From: Stenopsyche tienmushanensis
Taxonomy: Eukaryota > Arthropoda > Insecta > Trichoptera > Stenopsychidae
Length of the DNA stretch: 64,000 nt
Reading direction: 5' to 3'
NCBI GenBank assembly: GCA_008973525.1
Contig: WACJ01000041.1
Location: 124,001 to 188,000 of the forward strand
This document shows, one piece after another, positions 47,933-58,215 of the stretch. A model generated the notes under the pieces. The model searched no databases and was not told the origin of the DNA. It worked only from the letters and a program-made list of their open reading frames with translations. A program made the position numbers and the translations under genes. Every line of letters begins with the position of its first letter. Positions within the stretch are counted from its first letter, which is position 1.

Positions 47933-50039
47933 TATATATTTAGCAGCTACCAACTATAAAAAACACGGAGCTCCGTAACTGCATAGTGTTAATGCTCACC
48001 ATTTTTTAATGTGTTACATGGGTGTCAAAAATTAAAAAAAAAGCATATTATCTCTTTATTTTTAAAGTAATAAAAGAAATATGTTATTGAAATTTTAGAG
48101 CAAGCATTTAAACATTTTCATTAAAAAATATTGAAAATTCAGTCATTGGGATTTGGTTTTCAGAAACTCCACCAAGTTCAACAACTTTTTAAGCTACAAC
48201 TGGCGAACATTTTAAAAATGCAGTTTCGAGATAATCTCGTTTAAAGTTTCAATGCAATAAAACTATCAATTTTAATGACTTATCGATCAACAAATGATTC
48301 CAGGTGCATATACAATATCTCCAGATTTCTCAAAAAGTTCATCTTTTTTTTAATTCTTCAAACTTCTCTACCTTTCGTTCCTTTATTAAGATATTTTGTT
48401 TCATAAATTCAACTACACACGACATACATGGATGGAATTGATCTTGGGTTGAAAGATCTTTGATTTCCATTAAATTTTCTTGAATAAGTCAACTTTAGGA
48501 AAAAATCTTGGTTATTACAATACAAAATTTCTTTGTTGCAACGATGTGCTCGCCTGTCGAAATATTCTTTTATGTATCTTTTTAACACTTCACAGTCCAT
48601 CCGTTCTTCCGTTCGTAGTAGACTTCGATTCCACTTCCGACATTATCCCATGCCAATACCAAAATAAAAGCTGAAACCTTCGACGGAGGTAACTTGGGAA
48701 CTGAAACTGCAAATAAATCAGGTCGTTATGCATCTGTGACCTCCGCGACATCCTGCACCTAAGGACATAAGAGTGTCTGTGCAAAAGTGTCGAGAAGTAC
48801 GTGCCAAGTGCTGAATGTAAGCAAGTCTCTGTGCTCACTTTGTAAAAGTCAACAAAGAGCATTTCATGCCTTTGTGGTGATGGCTACGGAAAGAAAAGAC
48901 GGTTGTCCTAAGTAAACTTGGCCGATGCCAGAGGCCTTATGCTTTCATAATCGACCCACAGATGGCGCCAGAAGATTATACACTTTCTGCCTGGACTCCA
49001 ACTCGCCTTTATGCAACCCCCTTATTCCCATTGCTAAAATCTGTCTTTTCGAATTAGGGGCTATTCCAACTATTCAATTGCTATTTATCAAAGCAGAAAA
49101 TAAGTGTAATGTGCGATTTTTTCATGCTGTTACCATAAAAAGCGCTTGGCTGTCGGCCAAGCGAACTTATGAACCCTCTAAGTGCATTCCCTGAACATTT
49201 TTCGATACATAGAGATGTTAATCCGTCTTATATTTAAAACCTGGAAAAACATATTTTTTCACCCCATTGAATATAGGTTCAAAATCACATTAAAACGAAG
49301 GAACTGATGAAATATCACTTTTCAAAGAAACCATCTAACAAACACACAAATATGGCGCTCTCACAGGAAGTTTGCCATAAATTATATCACTCTAATTAAT
49401 GCGTCCGTTCATTTAGTCCCGAAACTTCGACTTTAATACTATTCAAAATTGTTGGCGCATTACCTCATAGACTTCATTCAATGGAAGTTCCAAATATCGT
49501 TTGATATTTAAGACAAAATTTATTCAGATATTCCGTCGTATCGTGCCGCATAGAAAACCAGTTTATGGGAAACCTACTTGTAATAAATGTGTTTTAAAAT
49601 CTTTTGAAATTTTAACCGCAACGAATGGGTCGACCCACATAGGAGGAAATCTAAGCACTGTTGGTTGTATTCCAAAGTAATATCAAAAACATATTCGACA
49701 GGAAGAACACATTGAAATTTATACGGAGGCCGCAAGCGGAAAGCAGGATATCTAAAACTTATATCATAAAACCACATAACTGTAAAATAGACGAATCAAA
49801 AGCACATCGAAAAGACATCTTTATATTCGATTTTAATATTTTCATCAATTTTTTTTCGCTAAAACTTCTAACCTATCCAGCATTAAAACATGCAAAAATG
49901 CATTTATAGGGAATGCATTTTCATGTCGTTTCCCATAATCAGGTCTTTTAAATATGAATTTTCAGTGAACAATGTATGAGTAGCAAAACAAACAGCATTT
50001 TAAAATTGTATTTTATGATGATGATTACAAATCAGTCAT
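47933..50039. other. Non-coding stretch
   Basis: Patches at 48580-48990 are richer in G/C with overlapping frames on both strands, none recognised. No repeat ends were seen. Confidence 0.4.
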
Positions 50040-50505
50040 TCGTCGACGAGTTTTATATCCTCAGGGAGGTCAATTCTTAAAAAGTCATCGTACATCATAT
50101 TCCATAGAGTTGGTCCAAGTACTGAGTCCTGAGAGACCCCCATGTGCATTTTGCATTCTGGCTTGTCAAGGCTTCTAGTACTTTTCCGTCAAGCATAAAG
50201 AGAGGTCGAAATGATCTTGGATCATCCGTCTCCTTATTGAGTTTTCGAATGAGGACCAGTATTTGCTTCTTCCATGCTGAGTTGAAAAGTTGCATGTCTT
50301 GTTTTTCCTTTTCATTGGTAAAAAACTCAGGTAAGGTTTCTGGTAAAGTATCAGGAAACAAGCTTCTTACAGTAGCTTGTATATTTAGAATATTTTGTAA
50401 GTAGGGTTTTTGCTTTCTGGTACATAGTTTTCTTAGTACTATCTTGTAAAAAAAATCCCAAGGATCAGAATTTACTTCTTCACAAAGTTGTACCCAACAC
50501 CATTG
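50040..50505 (-). pseudogene. R1-like LINE pseudogene, internally deleted
   Basis: On the minus strand the order is WVQLCEEVNSDPW and KIVLRKLCTRKQKPYL (linker before RT, about 50500-50400), SLFPDTLPETLPEFF (about 50360-50330), SFRPLFMLDGKVLEAL (about 50220-50165; consensus YRPICLLDTxGKLLE) and then, after a frameshift, GVSQDSVLGPTLWNMMYDDF (about 50145-50085; motif B). Motif A is deleted between the last two and motif C is lost after LVDE. It is the same clade as the copy at 20.7 kb but older and from a different part of the protein. Confidence 0.85.
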
Positions 50506-50702
50506 TTTACTGAAATATCACACATAAAATAGCATAAAACAACCACTAGACCAGAAGCAGTCCAATATTATTATATATTACACAAACACAATTTATTTAT
50601 AAATCATAAACCAGATACATCTTGCCTAAATTGAAAACTAGATAAATATTATAAAAACAATAAATATTTACATAATTAAGTTCTTCGAAATATTGATGTT
50701 AA

Positions 50703-51270
50703 CCCTTTGCACTCGAGACCCTTTTTCGCACGGCGAATCAGCAATTAGAGATGTTTCGTAGCAATTTTGGCGTATATATTAATATATGTATAAAACTTGT
50801 ATATTTGAAAATTTTATATATTTTTTATCTTTATGAATATAATTACTTTAATATTAATGTCTGTAATTTTTATGTGTGTGTTCGGAGCTCAGTTTTCGGG
50901 GCAAATATTACAATAATATGTGGTTTGATGATTTTTGTTAGCTTTGTATCTTAGAGAACAGATTTTGCAATCCTTTCTAACTCCTGTTCAATGCTTATAG
51001 GGATCAAAAACTTAGTAGTCTTTCTGCTACGACTTTCAAATTCGAACTAGTGCATAATATGCAATCCGGTTCGTGGTTGCGGACTAATTTCAGATAAGAA
51101 AATCTTACAGCTATTTGAAAGGGTGTCATGTTACACTTCATAAGATTATACAGAAAAGCCTAGAGACCCGCTTCAAAGGAACTAAACTGTTAACAGTTAT
51201 TGCCGTGCATCGAGTTTCTGCATCAAACCGAGTGTATGGTGAGTTAGAGTCACCTCTCTAGTGCAAAGGG
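50703..51270. mobile_element. piggyBac-type MITE (568 bp)
   Basis: CCCTTTGCACTCGAGA (50703-50718) and the complement of CCCTTTGCACTAGAGA (51255-51270) form a 16-bp inverted repeat with one mismatch. TTAA stands directly outside at 50699-50702 and 51271-51274. The interior has only a short frame (50751-50954) with no transposase motif. Its termini differ from the MITE at 5649, so two piggyBac families are present. Confidence 0.9.
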
Positions 51271-51274
51271 TTAA

Positions 51275-52205
51275 ATACGATCAACATCATATGTTTGTTG
51301 AAAACTTGTTGATATGAGCATATATTTTTGAATTTGATTCATAAACATGTCAAATAGAATTTAGTGACATGAATCATGACCTAATTTAATCCACGCATTT
51401 TTATATCCACTCGCTGATTCCAATAGGCAACTGATCGATAAAATTTTATTCTTCATCTTTTAAAAAATATTGCTGTTTTTATATAAGCAAAGGGTAGATA
51501 ATATTTTCTTTCCCAATTCGTATTTTATTCGACGTTTCCATAAATTGCATTTAGATCTTGGATTGGTCCATCTAGATAACGTTTATTATTAAAAAGAAAG
51601 TAATTTTCTATTAGTCTTCATATTTATTGCCATTAACTAGATATTAAGCTCCATGAATAATATATTATATTTGATTTACGGAGATTACAGGCAGAGTTCG
51701 CATTAAAAATCACTGATTGCATTTTTTCTAAATTTTTAAATCTCACCCTAATGCAAATTTAAAAACAGTAAATTGCATACGGCGCATAACACAATCAAAA
51801 TCGAATTATGCCGCAGCCATAAAAACACCCTTGCTTTATTCATTCCAGAATTGTTGTAATACCTCGCCATAAAACGTGACTATTTTATTATATAACTGCT
51901 CATAAAATACATGAAGGGCGTACCTCTATCAATATGCACATTTTATTTTTTTTCCCGCCTAAGACATTGGGAACATCTGCTTCGATATTCGGGCGAGATG
52001 CGGGGGTGAGCGGGTGGCTGACGAGCCACCCCGCCGATGTAATAGATATAATAAAACGTCGAAATTCGGCACTTATCCACGAAGTCCTTCCGCGCTGCGT
52101 TTATGTCATCAGGTCAAATATACATAATTCTTAGAAACAATATAGCGGCGTTTATGCGTTTTATATTCGCAGGGAGGGGCGCTCGGATGGAAGCTTCCTT
52201 TTGGC
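51275..52205. promoter_or_regulatory. Possible regulatory region with repeated CATAAAA motifs
   Basis: Between about 51815 and 51910 the motif CATAAAA occurs three times (GCCATAAAAAC, GCCATAAAACG, CTCATAAAATA), a Caudal/Abd-B-like homeodomain core. A perfect 8-bp stem with a GACG loop (GGGTGGCT/AGCCACCC, 52012-52031) and a G/C-rich patch at 51980-52200 follow. There is no supported exon. Regulatory function is inference from motif density only. Confidence 0.3.
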
Positions 52206-52262
52206 GGCAATAAATGTAAAAATGTAAGCCCATAAAATTCGTCATAGGGACGAGATAGAGTT
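52206..52262. repeat. 57-bp duplicated non-coding motif, copy A
   Basis: It aligns without gaps to 54107-54163 at 43 of 57 positions. The best blocks are GGCAATAAA, GTAAAAATGT, TAAAAT and GTCATAG. No transposon end or coding frame explains it. Confidence 0.65.
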
Positions 52263-53016
52263 ATGATGGAATCTGTAGATGTAAACCACTGAATTATGAC
52301 CAGTTTGATGGTACTGCATCATATATAAATATCTCGACGAATCGCTTTTTCATATTTTTTATAATTTTTTTATATACTTATAAGCAATATTACAATTTTG
52401 CTATTAATCGAAGTACTACTTAATTCGAAAAATTGACTATTGTATTTATTTTTCGCTCTATTAACAAGTAATATCCGAACAATCGAGGTCGAAATATGTA
52501 TGTGGTTAAACAAATTATACATCATATTGAAATCATATTAAAATCCACATCGCATCTTCACATCGACACTTTATTAAATCAGTTGCGAAATTTACATAGC
52601 ATTAATTTGTTTTCTACGGTATATTATGGACTATCGAATGAATTTTCTAGTTGTTGAAGCTCAATTTAATCAGAAAAAGTGGAGCAAAATAGAAACCAAT
52701 CTACTTAAAATGCAGCGATTCAAATGCAGCCGTCGACTTGAAAGCGAGCAATTTTCTAGAATATTTTTGCTGAAAAATATCTTTTCATTTCTGGTAAAAA
52801 ATTTAAGGCTGTAGATTCGAATTTTTTCTTTCAATTTTTATCTTCAAGTACACAGTTTACATAAAAATGCGCTTAAAAGCCCAAATTGTTCCATAAATTA
52901 GTTTTCTATCGTGGATTAAATTTATTTTTCATCATCACCCAATTGAAATTAAATATTTAAGCATTGCAAATACTTTAAATGTAAGTATGCTTGAGGATAA
53001 GAATTTTGATGGATTT
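52263..53016. other. Non-coding A/T-rich stretch
   Basis: Only a short plus-strand frame (52626-52814) is present, not recognised. No repeat ends were seen. Confidence 0.45.
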
Positions 53017-53180
53017 GACACCGTTTGATTTCTTTACCTTGGGACGTATCCTGTTTTGTGGCTCGCACAATCTCCGGATCTGACACCAATGGATTTTTTG
53101 TCTAGAGACGTGCCCTATTTCGTGGTTTGTATGGTCTCAAGACCTGACACCACTGGATTTCTTTGTTTAAGGACTTGTAT
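53017..53180 (+). repeat. 65-bp tandem repeat array 2 (transposase-derived)
   Basis: GACACC begins at 53017, 53082 and 53146, periods of 65 and 64 bp. The unit is the one found at 47399-47560 (CTCGCACRATCTCC, GGATTTCTTTGTCT). In one frame the middle unit reads WLAQSPDLTPMDF. No terminal repeat or transposase C-terminus accompanies this array. Confidence 0.82.
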
Positions 53181-53486
53181 TTGACTATTGACAAGTATTA
53201 CATATTTATTTTTTCATGTGGTTATTTTTTATAGCTATGGGTAACTTAGGATAGGATAATTTAAATAGACATTTTAGATAGAAGAGGAACTATGAGTGAC
53301 TTGAAAAATTATCAATATTTTTAAATAATTTTAATTATTGTTACCGATCCAGGTTATTTATTTTGCACCCTTTTATTAATTAGTTTAGTATTTAAAACCA
53401 GAAAATCTGAGCTAAGCCTTCCAAATTTGTTAACACAATGAAAATTTGTCTCATAATTTCAAATTGAACTCAGATCTTAACAACAA

Positions 53487-53520
53487 GAGTTCAGGATCTA
53501 ATCCACTATATCAATACTTA
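53487..53520. repeat. Dispersed repeat, 34-bp core, copy 1
   Basis: GAGTTCAGGATCTAATCC and the next 16 bases match 60266-60299 at 30 of 34 positions. The core resembles a tRNA B box, so these may be decayed SINE pieces. Confidence 0.5.
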
Positions 53521-54106
53521 GTTTTTCTTTGATGTAACAAAATACACGTCATTGCTAAAATATGTATGTATTTTATTTGTATATTTCAAAACCAATAGGG
53601 GATGGAAAAACAACATTCTCCCAAATAATTTTAAAAACCATTACATGTACAAGTACATTTAATCAATCGAAGAAAATGGTTCAAAATTAAATTTTAAGTG
53701 TAATTTTGAAAACATGCTAATAATGGGAACACTATTAATTATTAATATTATGCATGAAATATGATAAAATTATAGAATCTATATTTTATATTGCTTGCAT
53801 GGATATGGTTTGGATGGCAATTTACATCAAAATATTAAGCTTTACTCAAATAAATACGCATAAAATTGATTTCCATCCTGTCGAAGTCGATCATCATATA
53901 TCTGTTGTAAGACTCTAATCAATACGTTTGAGTGCCATTTAAACGGAAATAACGATCGATCATTTTCGAGCATTTCGAAATTAGCAGCAATCAAAATAAC
54001 AACACCAGCCACACTTGCAAATCAAGTAAGAGATTTTCTTTTACGCCGGTAATTAAAAATATATACTTATTTGTTAGTAAAGACCGGCACAGCATGGTGT
54101 GGAGCA
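53521..54106. other. Non-coding A/T-rich stretch
   Basis: Nothing was recognised before the second copy of the 57-bp motif. Confidence 0.45.
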
Positions 54107-54163
54107 GGCAATAAAAGTAAAAATGTTGCCCCGTAAAATGTGTCATAGAAATCGGGTCGAGTT
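54107..54163. repeat. 57-bp duplicated non-coding motif, copy B
   Basis: Partner of 52206-52262, about 1.9 kb away in the same orientation. It is followed at 54164-54320 by an unusually G/C-rich patch with a run of nine G (about 54192) and overlapping opposite-strand frames that I do not recognise. Confidence 0.65.
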
Positions 54164-55873
54164 AAAATACAATCCACGAATAGGTCCTGTAGGGGGGGGG
54201 TCCATGCCGATTTGGGGGAGACCCTTGCAAGGACGCCAGCTCCACGCCCCAACCCTATCTGCAACCACCCCCAGGATGGCATTAAAGTTACGCTTGTTCA
54301 GCCCGTGCGGTTTTACTGCCGGATGGATATATTCAAAAGACGTTAAGTATATTCTCAAGGTAAAATAAACTCTTTCGTGGGCCCTCAAATTTCTATTTGT
54401 TCTGGTAAGCGGTTCCCGGTAAGCCCGGAGATTTGATAGCCCGAAAATAATGTTTCAATTAACTTTCATACGCAACGTTTGCCAATACACCGAAAAATGT
54501 ATTTATGGGGAGTCTTGTAATTTATGCAGAAGCAAATTTGACGTTCTCCGTCCGACTTTGGCAGCAATGTCGTTTGATGTCGAAGATTCGACGAACATAT
54601 TTTTAGATTCGACACTTCTGGGATTTCTTTATACGTTGAACCGAAATTTTGCGTATATATTTAAGCCATATGAAAAAAACCCATTACAAATACGAGGAAT
54701 AAGCTTAAATGTATAAGGGATCGAATAATATTTTTTTAAGCCATACGCCAATATATCATCTGTGGAGAGCTAATTGAAGCGACAAGCGTTATTTTTTTAT
54801 TATTTAACATTTATTAGTCAGATCTAGTACTAATCATATTCTACGTAATATCTTTTGCGCAGAACAGATGAGCGGAGCAAGATTCTATGAAATTCATTAG
54901 ACAGAAAATAATAGAATTAAAGTTTGAAAGTCAAACACGTCTTTTGATCCACGAATTGATCTCCCCCTTATATAGAAGCCTTATACTTTATGATTGTAGC
55001 CAAGTATAGAAAGGGTAAATAAATTATAAACTAGAGAAATACATTTTTAATCTTTTTAGCCCTCCCTTTCGACGTTACCCAGAAGAAACGAATCAGTATT
55101 GAGAAACAATACCCCTCTATCAAAAATGAATGTCCTTCATTCATCGGTGTTCGAATCATCATCAAAGTTAATAATACGGAGTACCCCATACTCCAAGTGA
55201 CCCCCCCGCTTTGATCTCCGCAGCCGAACGACGCGACAATCGGTGATTGTTATAGCGACGTAGGCAACGAGCCCCCGATATATTACAATGCAATAGCAGG
55301 ATGCATTGATCATACTAATAACTTCAATGTCAATTTAGTTAAATCAAGCAGTTTTTAATACACTTAAACATATATTATTAAACAACTGATAATTTTCCTT
55401 CTTTGTCGTATTTTACTGATTAGGTCTTACTTTTATAATAAAGCATATTAATTGATGTAGACTTGATTGATAAAATTTTGAAAATAATTTCTAGTAAGTC
55501 GACCAAATTTTAGTATTTTAAACTAATTTCAAGATGCTTGCTAACTTTAATTTTGTTAGTGGTATAACTGCTATTTTAGCTTGAATGTTGCTTTTTATAC
55601 GATCCAAAACTTTTGGTACATCAACATAAACTTTTCCATTTAGGTAGCCCAAAGATAAGAGTCAGGAGCAGTCAAATTCGGCTATCTTAAATTCATTTTT
55701 TTTCAAATATTATTCAATTGCCAATTGTGTATTGTGGTTCTGATATTATAAGCAGTGATTTGATTCTCTTAAAATCTGCCATTCAAGACCTTTAATTTAA
55801 TATTAGATATAGGTTAAAAGAGTGTTCATCTCTCAATACTAAATCGTAACTATCAAAGTATCATAGCATAGCT
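54164..55873. other. Non-coding stretch
   Basis: After the G/C-rich patch at 54164-54320 the sequence is mostly A/T-rich, with another richer block at about 55060-55290. No exon or repeat end was supported. Confidence 0.4.
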
Positions 55874-56092
55874 TCAAAAAATATATTGACTATTTCTGAG
55901 TGCAAAACCCGCTGGTGTATACTTTGCGTGCCAAACAGAACCGAAAGCCTTCTCGATGTCGAACAGTACCATGCCGGGACATTTCTTTTTGTTGAAGTTT
56001 TTGAAATGTGTTCGATCAGTCAGTAGCAGAGTATTTTTATCAAAATTGAATGAAGAACTTTTAACTTCTTTGTTAAATAGCAACGGAATCAT
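55874..56092 (-). pseudogene. LINE reverse transcriptase fragment (Jockey-like)
   Basis: On the minus strand the frame contains LTDRTHFKNFNKKKCPGMVL followed by FDIEKAFGSVWHAK, which matches the region before motif A and motif A itself of Jockey-type reverse transcriptases (FLDIEKAFDxVWH). The first catalytic aspartate is present. Only about 70 residues are readable and the other RT motifs are absent, so it is a small fragment. It differs from both R1-like copies. Confidence 0.75.
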
Positions 56093-58098
56093 GTTATATT
56101 TTATCAGTCGTCCATAAATTCTTAAATAAAATGAAAATTTAAATACAAATTATGGTAATTATACAATTGAATTTCGAAGCAAAAATTGTGATCGTCTGAT
56201 CAAATGAGTGAAGACTTTTTCAGTTTAGATTCCAGACTAAATTTTTGTAACAACGCACAAATGGTTTGAACTAACGATAGTTTCCTAACGCTTAAAATGT
56301 CATGCTTTAAATTATTTCTTGTAATGTAAATTTGTTCATTGTCGTTGTAAGTCTCATTCTCCATGTACTTTAATCAACAATCAATTTATTTTAATAGAAA
56401 GGAACTTTTGATTCAACCTGTGTATGTAGTAACAAAATTTTATTCTTCCAGGGGCTATATACATAGGTGCTACTTCAGAGTATACTTTTTTTAAAATAAA
56501 GTTTGAAAACAAACGTAATTCCAAACTTCCTCAAATGTCATCCATCCTCCGTTGTGTACGTGTTTGTTCGATTGCCGTTTTCTTAACTGGAAAGAAAGTT
56601 CCTTCAGCAATTAATTTGAAACAGAGCTTAGAAAAAACATCCTTGCAACACGCAACGTCGTCTAAGTGATAAATTAAGATGTGGACAAATACAAGTTTTG
56701 GTAATTACGAAGGCAGATTGAAAAAGTTATTCACGTCAGCAGTGATGTAGAGGACGATGAAAGATGACGTCAGGGTCACTCTGACGCTCCCCGAGGACCG
56801 ATGCGGGAGACGCCTCGAGGAAATGGAATAAGAAAGTCCTTCAAGTCACCAGCGGATCCTGGCTGACCCTCATCAAAATGACGCGGGTCCTTCGGCCTCT
56901 TGCGGTCACAACTGCTTTTATTAACTTCACCACAAACACTCATGGCGCTCGCACGAGTAGACCGTGCGCGTTATTACTATGCCATCCTCTAAATAAACAC
57001 ATCCTTTGGGCTTGGGAAATCCACAATAATTCGAATTTGATCTCTAAACAACACCTTTGCGGCTTTCGGTCCTGTAGTTACAAATAGTTTTGCCTCCTTA
57101 GCGTTAATATCCCTCCGGATATTAATGGCGAAAATATTTCATTACTTTCCTTGGGCGTTTCAACGAACATACGTCCTTGAGCTGAGGACTCGTAATTATA
57201 GGATAAGTATCTGTCTCGAGTGCTGGGGTATTTAATGATTAAGTTTTAACATTGTTTTTATTGTATTAATTTCCCCTGGAATATTTTTCATTACGTCTAT
57301 AATAAAACGGGAAAGTTCATCGATTTAATTTAACATATCCGACAATGTCCCACTCGATCATTCTTATATATACTTTCTTCAATAAATCAAAGAAAAATGT
57401 TTGTTTTATGGCAAAAAAACAATCCATTATGTAGAAAATAGAAAAATCTAAATCGAATTAACTGTGAAAAAGGATATTGACCATACATTTCAGATAGGCC
57501 ATAAATTACAAAGAAATCGACAGCGAGGGCTCTCTTGATTCCACTATGAAAACGGCTAAAGGGAAGATAGTGAAAGATTTAAAACTTGCCTTATTTCTGC
57601 AAAAAAAATGTTTGCCGCAAAATTATCTTGATGGAACTCGAAAAAAGTTCTTCCCGGTTTTAGATGACAGAGGAAAATTTATCAGAATTGCGGTTTGGTT
57701 TTTCCCAGTGCCAAACTCTGGCGGATTTTTTTCTAGAAGCCAATATATTTTTTCCCTCTATATGCCGTTGAGATCACATTTCGATGGAAAATACATATTT
57801 TCATTTTTTTTTTTCAATTCACTTCATGCGAAAACATTTTCACCGACGTGTTAGTTGCCAAAAACATACAAGAGTACATTGCTTGTTGCTAATAATTTTA
57901 TCCGCCACAATTTTGACAGTGGTCAAATAAATTCACATTTTCTTCAGCGACCAAGTACTTGGTGCTTGTTCTTGAAACCTTATTGTGCAAGCTAAAATAT
58001 AAATCCAAATCGAAGTATGTCGATAAGATTGAAATTCTAGAGCATCCTGTTTTTGAAATTTTAAACCACTTCAAAAAACTTTTTCGAAAATTCGTTTA
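56093..58098. other. Non-coding stretch with a G/C-rich regulatory-like patch
   Basis: The patch 56730-56990 is G/C-rich and contains a perfect cAMP-response-type palindrome TGACGTCA at 56766-56773 beside further GTCAC/TGACG half-sites. Short frames (56878-57087, 57546-57854) are not recognised. No repeat ends were seen. Confidence 0.4.
56766..56773. promoter_or_regulatory. CRE-type palindrome TGACGTCA
   Basis: A full 8-bp CREB/ATF consensus site in a G/C-rich patch, followed within 10 bp by GGTCACTCTGACG. Functional use is inference; a single 8-mer can occur by chance. Confidence 0.4.
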
Positions 58099-58100
58099 TA

Positions 58101-58215
58101 AGGGATGTTTTGCACATGAATCGACAAAAAGAAATCTGGGATTAGGGGGGCCTTTTGCTATATTAGCCCTAACCCTCAAAAAAAAAATTGGTCAGTCCAT
58201 GTACAAAATAACCCA
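58101..58215. mobile_element. MITE of the GGGTGTTTTGCACATGG Tc1/mariner family (115 bp)
   Basis: The left end AGGGATGTTTTGCACATG and the right end, complement of TGGGTTATTTTGTACATG, stand between TA dinucleotides. The inner part of the right end (TTTTTTTTGAGGGTTAGG on its complement) matches the end at 29524. The copy is coding-free, although an unrelated open frame runs across it (57959-58246). Confidence 0.78.

Noticed and set aside
48580..49000. Overlapping frames on both strands in a richer patch
   Set aside because: No recognisable domain, splice site pair or promoter.
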